Shown: one piece after another, positions 1 through 9,283 of the stretch
Numbering within the stretch: position 1 is the first letter of the stretch
How the letters are laid out: the number at the start of each line of letters is the position of its first letter
NCBI GenBank assembly: GCA_016234495.1
Contig: JACRBI010000024.1
Location: 181,283-245,282, forward strand
Origin: Chloroflexota bacterium
Lineage (GTDB): Bacteria; Chloroflexota; Anaerolineae; Anaerolineales; Villigracilaceae
Direction: 5' to 3'
DNA: 64,000 nucleotides
Position numbers and translations under genes: made by a program
The notes under the pieces: generated by a model
What the model was told of the DNA's origin: nothing
The model's input: the letters and a program-made list of their open reading frames with translations, nothing else
Databases searched by the model: none

Positions 1-286
1 CATCATCAAGGTAATCAAGTTTGTGCGCGAGAGTCAAATGGCTAAAAGTTTCTTCCAGAGAACCTCGTGCGATATAACAAAAACGGACACTCTCTTGAAA
101 ATAAAATCTTCCATAGCCTTCTGCAATATTTGCAGGGATGCTTTGCACTGAACGCCGTAATTGATCACTCAGCGACCATTTCTCCTGAACAGGCAATTTA
201 GGCAGGATGGTTTTGCAAACTTCAACAGCAAACGCCAACGACTTTTGCCAAACCAACAAAGTTTCTAAACCTTTATCACCCGTCAT
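1..286 (-). CDS. four helix bundle protein (23S rRNA intervening-sequence protein-like), C-terminus cut by window edge
   Basis: Reverse strand translates MTGDKGLETLLVWQKSLAFAVEVCKTILPKLPVQEKWSLSDQLRRSVQSIPANIAEGYGRF...; typical S23/IVP family pattern (W..S..L...., SIPANIAEG.GR). Not in ORF track because it runs off the window. Confidence 0.85.
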   Translation of the reverse strand, partial: MTGDKGLETLLVWQKSLAFAVEVCKTILPKLPVQEKWSLSDQLRRSVQSIPANIAEGYGRFYFQESVRFCYIARGSLEETFSHLTLAHKLDYLDD

Positions 287-318
287 AACGAATCTCCTAA
301 TTCCTAATCACCTAATTC

Positions 319-1380
319 CTAAAATTGCTCCAAAAACCTCACGTCATTTCCCCAGAAATACCGGATGTCATTGATCTTGTTCCGCAGCATCAACTGACGC
401 TCCGGCCCCATGCCGAAGGCGAAGCCGGTGTAACGCTTCGGGTCATATCCGCCATTCTGCAAAACATTTGGATGCACCATGCCGCAGCCGAGAATCTCCA
501 GCCAGCCTGAATTCTTGCAGACCTGGCATCCTTTGCCGCCACACACAAAACATTCCACATCCACTTCGGCGGAAGGCTCGGTGAATGGGAAGTACGAAGC
601 GCGGAATCTGACTCGCGCGTCCTGCCCGAACATACGCCGCGCAAAATCGGTCAGTGTGCCTTTCAAGTCGGCGAACGTGATTCCTTCACCGACCGCGAGT
701 CCTTCCACTTGATTGAATTGAATCTCCGAGCGTGCCGTGATCTGCTCGTAGCGATAACACATGCCCGGCAGAGCGATTCGAATTGGCGGCGGATTCTGCG
801 GGTTGGTCGCGGCAGCTTCGCGCATCGCGCGAATCTGCCCCGGCGAGGTATGCGTGCGCATCAAAATGGGGTTATCCTCACGCCCCTCCGCTTCGACATA
901 AAAAGAATCCTGCATCTCTCGCGCAGGATGATGCGGCGCAAAGTTGAGCATCTGGAAATTCATCTCGTCAGTCTCCACCTCACGCGAGGTATAAACCTGA
1001 AAACCCATCTCAGCCAAAATTGCCAGCACGCGCCGCAACTGCTGATTGGACGGATGCAGCCGCCCGACATGCACTTCACGCCCGGGCAGGGTCACATCCA
1101 ACTTTTCTTCTTCGAGCGATTTCGCCAGCGCGGCATTCTTCACCGCCTGAGACTTCTCCTCCAAAGCAGATTCCAACGCCGCCTTGACACGGTTCGCCTC
1201 CGCGCCGACAACTGGCCGCTCCTCCTTTGAGAGTTTCCCAAACCCGGCAAAGACCTGCATCAGCGGCGAACTGCGCCCAACGTTTGCCACGCGCCAGGCG
1301 TCCAGCGCAGATTGATCCGCAATAGCTGACAGACTCTCCAGTGCGGCTTTCTCGATCTCGTTCAATTTATCCAACATATA
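319..1380 (-). CDS. pheS: phenylalanine--tRNA ligase alpha subunit
   Basis: ORF 319..1551; real start MLDKLNEIEKAALESL at 1380 with GGAGGTTAT ribosome-binding site. Contains class II aaRS motifs (MRTHTSPGQIRAM, GMCYRYE, FNQVEGLAV, GFAFGMGPERQLML). Confidence 0.95.
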   Translation of the reverse strand, partial: YMLDKLNEIEKAALESLSAIADQSALDAWRVANVGRSSPLMQVFAGFGKLSKEERPVVGAEANRVKAALESALEEKSQAVKNAALAKSLEEEKLDVTLPGREVHVGRLHPSNQQLRRVLAILAEMGFQVYTSREVETDEMNFQMLNFAPHHPAREMQDSFYVEAEGREDNPILMRTHTSPGQIRAMREAAATNPQNPPPIRIALPGMCYRYEQITARSEIQFNQVEGLAVGEGITFADLKGTLTDFARRMFGQDARVRFRASYFPFTEPSAEVDVECFVCGGKGCQVCKNSGWLEILGCGMVHPNVLQNGGYDPKRYTGFAFGMGPERQLMLRNKINDIRYFWGNDVRFLEQF

Positions 1381-1391
1381 ACCTCCGAATT

Positions 1392-1447
1392 CTTGACCAT
1401 TGACGATGGACGATTGACCGTGGTCTACCGTCTGCGGTCTATTGTCT
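1392..1447. repeat. degenerate heptad (7-nt period) array
   Basis: CTTGACC ATTGACG ATGGACG ATTGACC GTGGTCT ACCGTCT GCGGTCT ATTGTCT: 8 exact-length units, GAC core flips to GTC. Confidence 0.8.
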
Positions 1448-1448
1448 A

Positions 1449-1489
1449 AAAACAAAAACCTCCCGTCCACAATCATGGGACGAGAGGGG
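1449..1489 (-). terminator. T-box-associated intrinsic terminator
   Basis: CCTCTCGTCC/GGACGGGAGG stem followed by TTTTTGTTTTT on minus strand. Confidence 0.8.
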
Positions 1490-1740
1490 AAGTTCTCGCG
1501 GTACCACCCAAATTCATCACACAAGGCGATGCACTTTGCGCCGACAAACATCGGCTTCCCGGATAACGTTGAGAAAACGGCTCAGACTACAAAACGTGGC
1601 ACTTGACACGCTCTTCACCTTCACGGCTCAAGAGGGAACTTCAACTGATTTCGGTCGAGTGCAATTTCAACAAATACCTTGCACATCTCTGGCGGCTTCT
1701 GCCAGTTTACTTTCCTCTGTCACAGCCTTTAAATTTGATT
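1449..1740 (-). promoter_or_regulatory. T-box riboswitch leader of pheS (5' boundary approximate)
   Basis: Minus strand has T-box core GGGTGGTACCGCG (1497..1509), followed by CCCCTCTCGTCCC ATGATTGT GGACGGGAGGTTTTTGTTTTT terminator; upstream ~230 nt structured leader with a TTC triplet (1636..1638) as candidate Phe specifier. Confidence 0.85.
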
Positions 1741-1781
1741 GTCGTAATTATCTGCGGAATCGGAGGGCTGTCAAGGCTTGC

Positions 1782-2282
1782 TCACGAAATCAGTACGAAT
1801 TTATCAGCCTTCGTTTTGCAGACCGGGCAATCGTCTGTCGGTTTGCCGAACTCGATGTAGCCGCAGATGGGGCAGAGGTAAAAATCAACCCCGGTCAGGT
1901 CTTTGCCCTGCTCAACAGCATCCAAAGCCAGTTGATACAACCGCGCGTGAACAGCCTCAGCTTCGAGTGCGTAGCCAAACATGCGCCTGGCTTTATGACC
2001 TTCAGTCTCTGCCTGGCTGAACATGGGCGGATACATTACTTCTGCCTCATAGGTCTCACCGGCGATGGCTGCCTTTAAGTTTTCAGCCGTGGAGCCGATG
2101 CCTTCCATTGACTTGAGATGCCCTTCGGCATGAATGCGTTCCGCCTCGGCAGCGGTGCGGAACAGCCGCGCAACATTGGCAAAGCCATCCTGCTCCGCTT
2201 TTTTGGCAAAGGCGCGGTATTTTTGGTTGGCTTGGCTTTCCCCTGCAAAAGCCTCTTTGAGATTGTCCTGTGTGCTGGTCAT
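1782..2282 (-). CDS. rbr: rubrerythrin
   Basis: N-terminal ferritin-like diiron domain (EAFAGESQANQKYRAFA, EAERIHAEGHL) and C-terminal rubredoxin-like CPICGYIEFGKPTDDCPVCKTKADKF. Confidence 0.95.
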   Translation of the reverse strand: MTSTQDNLKEAFAGESQANQKYRAFAKKAEQDGFANVARLFRTAAEAERIHAEGHLKSMEGIGSTAENLKAAIAGETYEAEVMYPPMFSQAETEGHKARRMFGYALEAEAVHARLYQLALDAVEQGKDLTGVDFYLCPICGYIEFGKPTDDCPVCKTKADKFVLIS

Positions 2283-2400
2283 GAAAAACCTCCCGGGTTC
2301 TAATTGTGGAATTTATCACATTCATTGTAAATTAAAACCCTCTTTTTTGCACGAGGTTGAAAATAAAAATAGACTGGCAAAATAACCAGTCCATTACTGC

Positions 2401-3900
2401 TTATTCAATGACCAATCCGTCATCAGTTGGCTTTTCCCTCAACTCCTGATGCGGAATGAAGAAGACTGCCGCCAGCCCCAGCATGGCCGATATGAACGCG
2501 ATCACAAACACGAGGTGGATCGCATCCGCCATTGCAAGGCGCGCGCCGGCATCGACAACAAGCTCAACGCCGGGCAAAGGCTCCAGTAATTGAGTCACCA
2601 GCTGCGGGTCCAGGCCGGATGCGCTCAAGTTCGATGCGAGTCGAATGCTCAACGCCGCGCCCATCACACTCACGCCGAGAGTCCCGCCAATCGAACGGCT
2701 GAATTGAAGCGTCGAAGTGGCCGTGCCGAGATCGCGCCGCTCCACGTTTGTCTGCACCGCTACCAGGAACGACGGGATGGAAAGCCCCATGCCCGCGCCC
2801 ATCATGGTGACGAAAACCATCATGGTGATCTGGCTTGACCCCGCGCTGACCAGCGTCATTAAGAATGCGCCCGTTACGAAAACAGATGTGCCGATAAGCC
2901 CAAGCCTGCGGTGCCCGACGGTCATGATCAGCCTCATGCCAACGACGCTTGCGGTCACCCAGCCCAGCAGCATCGGTGTGATCGTGATGCCGGCCTGAGT
3001 GGCGCTGGTACCCAATACCGATTGGACAAATAACGGAATAAACGAAACGCTCCCGAACAACGCCCAACCCGTGAAGATGCCGTGGGTAACCGCCGTGGCA
3101 AATAATCGGTCACGGAAAAGTTGAATTGGCAGGATCGGGTCAGCGGCGCGGCTCTCGACCCAGATCAACGCGCTGAACAAAACGATGGCGGCCGCGATCA
3201 GCGACCAGCTATTGACGGAACCGAATTCCATAAGACCGAGCAATAACAAAACGATACTGGATGTGAGCAGGGCTGCGCCGAGATAATCCACCTTCGGTCT
3301 TTCGTGACTTCGAGCCTGCTCCTGCCATGCGAAAGCGACCAGCGCCGCTGAAAGCAGCCCCGGCAAAAGGTTGATGTAAAAGACCCAGTGCCACGAAAAT
3401 TTATCCACGATGAAGCCGCCGAGCAGCGGCCCGACGATGGACGAGAAGCCCCACACACCGGAAAAGAATCCCTGCATTTTGGCGCGCTCCTGCAAGCTGA
3501 ACATCTCGCCGATCAGGATGAATGCCAGCGGCTGGATTCCGCCCGCGCCGAGTCCCTGCAATGCGCGCGCGAAGATGAGCTGTGTCATGCTGGTGGACAA
3601 TCCGCTCATTACCGAGCCGGTCAAAAAAACCGCCATTGCGATCACATAGATTCGGCGGCGGCCATACATGTCGGAGAGTTTTCCGTAAAGCGGGACGGCG
3701 GTTGTGGAAGTCAGCATGTACGCCGAAAAGACCCACGAGTAATGTTCCAGCCCGCCCAATTGACCGACGATGGTTGGCATGGCGGTGGCAACGACAGTGG
3801 ATTCCATCGAAGCGAGGAACAGGCTGAGCATGATTCCAATTGTGACGAGAATGATTCGATTTCGCGGCATGGCTTCCTTTGAGGCGGGGCGTTCGGGCAA
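2401..3900 (-). CDS. MFS transporter, DHA2 (EmrB/QacA-like) drug efflux
   Basis: 499 aa, multiple TM segments, motif A GKLSDMYGRRR, motif C GPLLGGFIVD; start may be MPRNR at 3870. Confidence 0.9.
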   Translation of the reverse strand: MPERPASKEAMPRNRIILVTIGIMLSLFLASMESTVVATAMPTIVGQLGGLEHYSWVFSAYMLTSTTAVPLYGKLSDMYGRRRIYVIAMAVFLTGSVMSGLSTSMTQLIFARALQGLGAGGIQPLAFILIGEMFSLQERAKMQGFFSGVWGFSSIVGPLLGGFIVDKFSWHWVFYINLLPGLLSAALVAFAWQEQARSHERPKVDYLGAALLTSSIVLLLLGLMEFGSVNSWSLIAAAIVLFSALIWVESRAADPILPIQLFRDRLFATAVTHGIFTGWALFGSVSFIPLFVQSVLGTSATQAGITITPMLLGWVTASVVGMRLIMTVGHRRLGLIGTSVFVTGAFLMTLVSAGSSQITMMVFVTMMGAGMGLSIPSFLVAVQTNVERRDLGTATSTLQFSRSIGGTLGVSVMGAALSIRLASNLSASGLDPQLVTQLLEPLPGVELVVDAGARLAMADAIHLVFVIAFISAMLGLAAVFFIPHQELREKPTDDGLVIE

Positions 3901-3940
3901 TCATACTCCAAAAAAAATAGAGGCTGCTGCTTGACAACAA

Positions 3941-3970
3941 AAACCCTTCCGCCAAATAACGGAAGGGTTT
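3941..3970 (-). terminator. intrinsic terminator
   Basis: aaacccttcc gccaaataac ggaagggttt perfect 10-bp stem; followed on minus strand by TTTGTTG. Confidence 0.75.
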
Positions 3971-4002
3971 GGCTGACCTTCAGATACTAACCCCTTTGAT
4001 TT

Positions 4003-5157
4003 TTATTCGCCTTTATACACACCCCAGGCCAATTCACTGTGCTGTGAGACAAAATCCTCCGAGAAATATTCGGCATAATCTGCCTGCCTCTGGAGGTAAT
4101 AACCAAAGAACGCTGCTGCGAAATGCTTCATGCGCGCAACTGGTTCGTCGCTTCCCACCATCATATGATCCTCGCCGATAAAGGAGATCATGATTTTATC
4201 GGGCGTGCCGATATGCTCGAAAATATACGAGGCTTCGCGGTCATAAAGGTTGATGTCATCTTTTGTTGCGCCGATGATCAGGGTCGGACGGTCCACGGCC
4301 GCAAGTCCGCGCTCGCCAAATAACCATGCGCCTTCCGGCGCCATCGGCATGACTGCCAGAATGCGCTCATCCGTCATTGGCTGCCATAATCCATCCTCGC
4401 TTGCAGTAATGGAAGCGCCTGCCAGTGCGGCAAATTCATCCCAGCCTGCACTCATGTCGCAGTTGTATTTAATCCACCATTCAGGCGGAGCGGGATTCAT
4501 CGCGGCGGCGTTGGCGCATTGTGCCAGGTAAAACTCCGGGTCAACGCGAGCGCCGCTCAGGGCAAGCGCATTGTAGCCATCGAATGAATATCCCATCGCG
4601 CCGGCATGGCTGGGGTCGACCATCCCTTCCAGTCCGCTCAACGGGCTGGCCGCCACTTGATCTAATGCAAATAGAATATTCAGGGGATGATTGATCAGCC
4701 ATTTTCCCCAACTGGGCGAAGAGTCCATTGCGTTGACGCCCACCACAACAAATCCGTACGAGGCAAGGTGCGGGCCAAAGATGCTGCCCACCTTTGACGA
4801 TGACAAGACCAGCGGATAAGGAGCGCCGCTCGTGTCTGGCAGGGCGTCAAAATTATAGTCGCTGGGTGGTGCGTCATCTGGCAGGATCGCCGGGTACCAC
4901 ACCGTAAGGCTTATCCCAAGGTCGCCGCGACTTGAATCCACGAACTCGTAATTTTGACGTGTGCCAAAATCATAAGGTCCTTTTTCTGAAAATGGAAATG
5001 AAACCGGCTCCTCAGTCATTGTGGGTTCCGCCGTTGGGTTCGGTATCGTTGGCAGGAGAGTTACCGGCGGCACGGGGGTCGGTCTTTCAGTTGGGGAACT
5101 GCATCCGAATGCCAGAATCAGGCAAAAGGCAAAAGTGACCGGGATCTTTATCTTCAT
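4003..5157 (-). CDS. alpha/beta hydrolase (dienelactone hydrolase-like) lipoprotein
   Basis: MKIKIPVTFAFCLILAFGC lipobox; GYSFDGYNAL nucleophile-elbow-like motif; GEDHMM near C-term. Confidence 0.7.
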   Translation of the reverse strand: MKIKIPVTFAFCLILAFGCSSPTERPTPVPPVTLLPTIPNPTAEPTMTEEPVSFPFSEKGPYDFGTRQNYEFVDSSRGDLGISLTVWYPAILPDDAPPSDYNFDALPDTSGAPYPLVLSSSKVGSIFGPHLASYGFVVVGVNAMDSSPSWGKWLINHPLNILFALDQVAASPLSGLEGMVDPSHAGAMGYSFDGYNALALSGARVDPEFYLAQCANAAAMNPAPPEWWIKYNCDMSAGWDEFAALAGASITASEDGLWQPMTDERILAVMPMAPEGAWLFGERGLAAVDRPTLIIGATKDDINLYDREASYIFEHIGTPDKIMISFIGEDHMMVGSDEPVARMKHFAAAFFGYYLQRQADYAEYFSEDFVSQHSELAWGVYKGE

Positions 5158-5251
5158 TTTGACCTCCAAAATGGGAACAGTGGCAGCAGAAGTTTGTGAA
5201 TGTATTCACTAAAACCATAGTAGCACTTCCCCCTTGATTATTCAACAGCAA

Positions 5252-5280
5252 AACCTCCCGTCAATTCATGGCGGGAGGTT
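5252..5280 (-). terminator. intrinsic terminator after lipA
   Basis: aacctcccg tcaattcatgg cgggaggtt hairpin followed by TTTTGCTGTT on minus strand. Confidence 0.7.
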
Positions 5281-5307
5281 GTACGATCACTGTTCACTGA
5301 CTGCTGT

Positions 5308-6246
5308 TTACTGCCCTTCCCCGTACAACTTGCGATGCACCACGCTCAACGCGCGCACCTGCTCTGCCGCATGATACGACGACCTCACCAGCGGATTCGA
5401 CTCAACCCACTGGAAGCCGATCTCCATGCCGAAGGCTTTAAGTTCGGCAAATTCTTCCATGGTGTAATAACGTTCCATTGCCAGATGCTTCTTGCTCGGC
5501 TGAAGATACTGCCCGATGGTCAGAATATCCACGCCCCAACTGCGCTGGTCGCGCATCACCTGCTTGACCTCGTCCATGGATTCGCCCAAGCCGAGCATGA
5601 TGCCAGATTTGGTCAGCACATCCGGGTCGAGTTTTTTCGCGTTCGATAATGTCGCCGCGGCCCAATCATAATTATCCTGCGGCTGGACGGTTTTGAACAA
5701 ACGCGGCACGGTCTCGACATTGTGATTCAAAATTTCGGGCCGCGCATCCATCACAATTTTCAACGCTTCCACCGAACCCTTGAAATCGGGGATCAATACT
5801 TCGATCGAACAGCCCGGCAATACTTCGCGGATTCGTCGAATGACCATCGCAAAGATCGGCGCGCCGCCGTCGCGGCGTTCGTCGCGGTTCACAGATGTGA
5901 TGACCGCGTGTTTCAATTCCATCGACTTCACAGCCTGCGCCACGCGCTCGGCTTCGCCCCAATCCATCAGCGCGGGCTTGCCGTGTTTAATATCGCAAAA
6001 GGCGCAGGTGCGCGTGCAAACGTCACCGAGCATTAAGAATGTGGCGGTTCCGCTGCCCCAGCATTCGCCGAGATTCGGGCACATGGCTTCTTCGCACACG
6101 GTATGCAATTCCTTCGAGCGCATCAACACTTGCAGGCGTTCGAAAGTTTCGCCCGACGGTGCGCGCACCTTGATCCATTCCGGGCGGCGCAGTGGGCGTG
6201 ACTCTGTTTGGGCGGAGACTCTGTCTCTGGTGGGGGTAACTGCCAT
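5308..6246 (-). CDS. lipA: lipoyl synthase
   Basis: [13 protein letters not shown] and [15 protein letters not shown] radical-SAM/auxiliary cluster motifs; ATG at 6246 has AAGGA upstream (track start at 6273 is TTG). Confidence 0.95.
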   Translation of the reverse strand: MAVTPTRDRVSAQTESRPLRRPEWIKVRAPSGETFERLQVLMRSKELHTVCEEAMCPNLGECWGSGTATFLMLGDVCTRTCAFCDIKHGKPALMDWGEAERVAQAVKSMELKHAVITSVNRDERRDGGAPIFAMVIRRIREVLPGCSIEVLIPDFKGSVEALKIVMDARPEILNHNVETVPRLFKTVQPQDNYDWAAATLSNAKKLDPDVLTKSGIMLGLGESMDEVKQVMRDQRSWGVDILTIGQYLQPSKKHLAMERYYTMEEFAELKAFGMEIGFQWVESNPLVRSSYHAAEQVRALSVVHRKLYGEGQ

Positions 6247-6265
6247 TTGTAAGTCCTTGCTCAAT

Positions 6266-6309
6266 TGTGTCAAAAGTGTCGAGGTGTCTCTACGACACTT
6301 TTGACACCT
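6266..6309. repeat. inverted repeat between nfeD-like gene and lipA
   Basis: gtgtcaaaagtgtcg aggtgtctcta cgacacttttgacac perfect 15-bp arms. Confidence 0.8.
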
Positions 6310-6324
6310 GAAACTTTCGACACA

Positions 6325-7629
6325 TTATTTTTTCTTCACGATCAATCTCAATCCGCGTACTTCGACAACTTCGACAAGGTCGCCCTTACGGATCGATTCA
6401 GACCCGTCGGATTTTTCCGCGCTCCATAATTCGCTTCCCAATTGGACTTGTCCCGCATCGCCTACCGACGTTTTAGCTGTTCCTGTTTTCCCAAGCAGTG
6501 CCTCACTTCCGGTCTGAACCGGGCTATGCTGCGCGCGCAGCGCGATCAACAGAATCCCAAAGAACAGCAAGCCGAGGAAGATGCCCATGCCAATCACAAG
6601 CGGCACGGATACCTGCTGGAATTGCGGCGTGCCCGGCGAGTTGAACAATACCAGCGCGCCCACGATAAATGAAGCAACGCCCGCCGTGGTCAGCGCGCCG
6701 TGCGTGGGCGCTTTGATGTCGAGAATGAATAGCACGAAGGCGATGATCAGGAAGATGCCGCCGAACCAGTTGACGGTCAGCACGCCCATGCCGTAAACCG
6801 CCAGCGTCAGGCAGACCGCACCAATGAATCCTGCAAACCATCCGCCGGGGCTGGAGATTTCGATCAACACGCCCTGCACGCCGATGGCAAGCAAAAGGAA
6901 TGCGATGTTCGGGTCGGTCAGCATCAACAGAAGCCCCTCGATAAAACTGATGCCCAAATCTTCGGTGCGGACATCGGTTGTGTTGAGGGTGCGGCTGCCG
7001 CTGTCCATTTGAACAGTGAAACCATTCAGCGATTGAAGCAGGTCTTCGGTGTCATCGGAAATGAAGTCAATGAGTTTTGCTTCAAGCGCTTCCCTGGCAG
7101 TGACCGCTTTCGCGTCTTCGATCATGGCTTCGGCCAGTTCCACCGCTTGTGTGCCGCGTGTTTCTGTCAACGTGCGGACGCGGGCTTTCATGATCTCTTT
7201 AATTTTTGTTTCCAACGTGGGTTGAATATCCGAACCGGAGCTGTCAATTGGGCTAGCTGCTCCGATGGCGGTTTTGGGCGCCATTGCAGAAGCGTGCCCC
7301 GCCATCGTGATCAACGCGCCGGCGCTGCCGGCAATCGCATCGTTGGGCGCAACATAAACCACCACGGGCACGCTGCTCGCGCGAATTACAGTAATGATTT
7401 CCAGCATGGTTTCCACACTTCCGCCGGGTGTGTTCAACTGAATGACGAGCACTTCTGCGCCGCGCTGTTCGGCGGTCTTGATTCCGCGTTTGAAATATTC
7501 CAGCATCGGCGGCATGATCGGCCCCTCGGCGGTCATGATAACCGCCAGAGGTTCATTGCTCTGCGCGTGTACCGACGAAAAAAAAGCCAGCACGGTTAAG
7601 ACAAGCAGGAATATGCGGGTTTGTTTCAT
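6325..7629 (-). CDS. NfeD family membrane-bound serine protease (ClpP-class)
   Basis: 434 aa; N-term signal, LNTPGGSVETMLEII, AGSAGALITMAGH; multi-TM centre; C-terminal OB-like NfeD domain (LLGKTGTAKTSV...GDLVEVVEVRGLRLIVKKK). Confidence 0.9.
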   Translation of the reverse strand: MKQTRIFLLVLTVLAFFSSVHAQSNEPLAVIMTAEGPIMPPMLEYFKRGIKTAEQRGAEVLVIQLNTPGGSVETMLEIITVIRASSVPVVVYVAPNDAIAGSAGALITMAGHASAMAPKTAIGAASPIDSSGSDIQPTLETKIKEIMKARVRTLTETRGTQAVELAEAMIEDAKAVTAREALEAKLIDFISDDTEDLLQSLNGFTVQMDSGSRTLNTTDVRTEDLGISFIEGLLLMLTDPNIAFLLLAIGVQGVLIEISSPGGWFAGFIGAVCLTLAVYGMGVLTVNWFGGIFLIIAFVLFILDIKAPTHGALTTAGVASFIVGALVLFNSPGTPQFQQVSVPLVIGMGIFLGLLFFGILLIALRAQHSPVQTGSEALLGKTGTAKTSVGDAGQVQLGSELWSAEKSDGSESIRKGDLVEVVEVRGLRLIVKKK

Positions 7630-7718
7630 AATGAAAGATTATACCCTTCACGGGCACTTTGTAACCCCAAAGCAAAAGTGTCCTTTTGGCGTCTCTTTAC
7701 ATTTTGTTGGCTCGTTGT

Positions 7719-7743
7719 GACAGTCACTTCCGAAGAGACTGTC
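7719..7743. repeat. short palindrome
   Basis: gacagtcacttccgaagagactgtc; same design as ggcagtcacctgcaaagagactgcc near 58680. Confidence 0.5.
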
Positions 7744-7767
7744 AAATGAATGCCTTTTTCAGAAGAA

Positions 7768-8523
7768 CTATTTTATTGCCAGCACAATGGTGCGGACGCT
7801 TAATATGATGATGAGTGTGCCCACGAAGATCATTAATGATTTCATGGGCAGCTTTTGCGCAAGTTTGGCAGCCATGGGCGCGGCTATGGCTCCACCGATG
7901 AGCAATCCTAAAATCACCTGCCAGTATTGGGTAAAACTTAGTGCGATCACAAATGTGATCGACTCTGCCAGCGTGACAAAAAACTCCGAAAAATTGACAG
8001 AGCCGATCGTCATGCGCGGATTCTTGCCGCGCGCCACCAAAGTGGATGTGACCACCGGCCCCCAGCCTCCGCCGCCGATCGCATCGCAGAATCCGCCAGC
8101 CAACCCCAGCCAACTGACGCGCGGACCGTGATATTCATCCATTTTCTTTTTCGGTTTTAATGTGAACGCCTTGTAGATGATCACCCCGCCCATCAGGAGG
8201 AGATAGGCCGAGATATACGGCTTGATGAAATTGCCGTCAATGGACGTCAGCAGGTACGCGCCGGTCACGCCTCCGATCACGCCGGGGATAAGCAGGCGGC
8301 GGACAAGTTTCCAATCCACGTTGCCGAGCTTCCAATGCGAGAAGCCTGATATGCCTGTGGTCGCCACTTCAGCCATGTGTACGCTGGCAGATGCCGCGGC
8401 AGGGGGGATGCCCAAACTAAGCAGAAAAGTATTTGAGCTTACACCATAGGCCATACCAAGCGCGCCATCGATCATTTGCGCCGCGAACCCCACCAACACA
8501 TACAAAAGAAAAGTCAGTTCCAT
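7768..8523 (-). CDS. sulfite exporter TauE/SafE family protein
   Basis: GFAAQMIDGALGMAYGVSSNTFLLSLGIPPAAASASVHMAEVATTG signature; ATG at 8523 preceded by GGAG. Confidence 0.9.
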   Translation of the reverse strand: MELTFLLYVLVGFAAQMIDGALGMAYGVSSNTFLLSLGIPPAAASASVHMAEVATTGISGFSHWKLGNVDWKLVRRLLIPGVIGGVTGAYLLTSIDGNFIKPYISAYLLLMGGVIIYKAFTLKPKKKMDEYHGPRVSWLGLAGGFCDAIGGGGWGPVVTSTLVARGKNPRMTIGSVNFSEFFVTLAESITFVIALSFTQYWQVILGLLIGGAIAAPMAAKLAQKLPMKSLMIFVGTLIIILSVRTIVLAIK

Positions 8524-8640
8524 TTTTATCTCCATGATTGTGCAGTATGTATATCTGAATAATCAATATTCTATAAAACCTATTGTTTTAGTAGTCTTTT
8601 CAGGTACATAAAAATGCGTTCCCCCCGCACGCAGTTTGCC

Positions 8641-9096
8641 TTATTTGATGCCCAGCTTCTTGCGGACAGAAACCTGCCGCTTGGTTACATCGGCGAGGCT
8701 GGTGTTATCGAGGATGTCGGCGATGGCATTGCGCACATCGCCCATCACCAGCCGCAGGCCGCAGGTTTGCTCGTCGGGGCAGCCGCATGGCTCGTACGCC
8801 ATCTGGCTGACACATTTGATCGGAGCAACCGGGCCATCCAACACGCGGAAGATTTGTCCGAGGGTGATCTCACTGGAAGACCTAGCGAGGTAATATCCGC
8901 CGCCGACGCCCATCTTGCTGTGGAGCAGGCCGGCATTCTTGAGCGCAAGAAGAATCTGCTCAAGGAACTTGGGGGAGATCTGCTCACGCAGAGCAATCTC
9001 CTTGATTTGCACCACAGGCATAGCGTTCTTTTCGACGGGTTCCGCCAGAACGATCATTGCCCTCAAGCCATATTCACCGCGTTTGGAAAGTCTCAT
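8641..9096 (-). CDS. Rrf2 family transcriptional regulator with Cys cluster
   Basis: MRLSKRGEYGLRAMIVLAE...REQISPKFLEQILLALKNAGLLHSKMGVGGGYYLAR; C..QMAYEPCGCPDEQTC possible Fe-S ligands. Confidence 0.92.
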   Translation of the reverse strand: MRLSKRGEYGLRAMIVLAEPVEKNAMPVVQIKEIALREQISPKFLEQILLALKNAGLLHSKMGVGGGYYLARSSSEITLGQIFRVLDGPVAPIKCVSQMAYEPCGCPDEQTCGLRLVMGDVRNAIADILDNTSLADVTKRQVSVRKKLGIK

Positions 9097-9143
9097 CTGT
9101 ATCCTGTTGAAAACACTATAAAACCAATAGACTTTATGGGGAA

Positions 9144-9172
9144 AATAATAATTCTGAGGTTGAATTATGTCA
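9144..9172 (-). promoter_or_regulatory. sigma70-type promoter of the Rrf2 gene
   Basis: Minus strand TTGACA-N17-TATTAT. Confidence 0.75.
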
Positions 9173-9209
9173 AGCGCTTGCTGGTCATGATTTTGTAATA
9201 AACTCATGC

Positions 9210-9238
9210 TTGACAAATTAGAACATGTGTTCTATATT
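9210..9238 (+). promoter_or_regulatory. sigma70-type promoter with LexA-like operator in the spacer
   Basis: TTGACA AATTAGAACATGTGTTC TATATT (17-nt spacer) containing GAACATGTGTTC (GAAC-N4-GTTC). Confidence 0.7.
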
Positions 9239-9283
9239 AAGCACAGAAGAATACCACGTATGGTTTCAAAAAGGAGAACTTCC

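Noticed and set aside
1392-1447. Possible CRISPR-like short repeat array
   Set aside because: Units are 7 nt with no separate spacers and no cas genes nearby.
5252-5280. Hairpin as novel palindromic element
   Set aside because: Followed by a U-rich tract at the 3' end of lipA; ordinary intrinsic terminator is sufficient.
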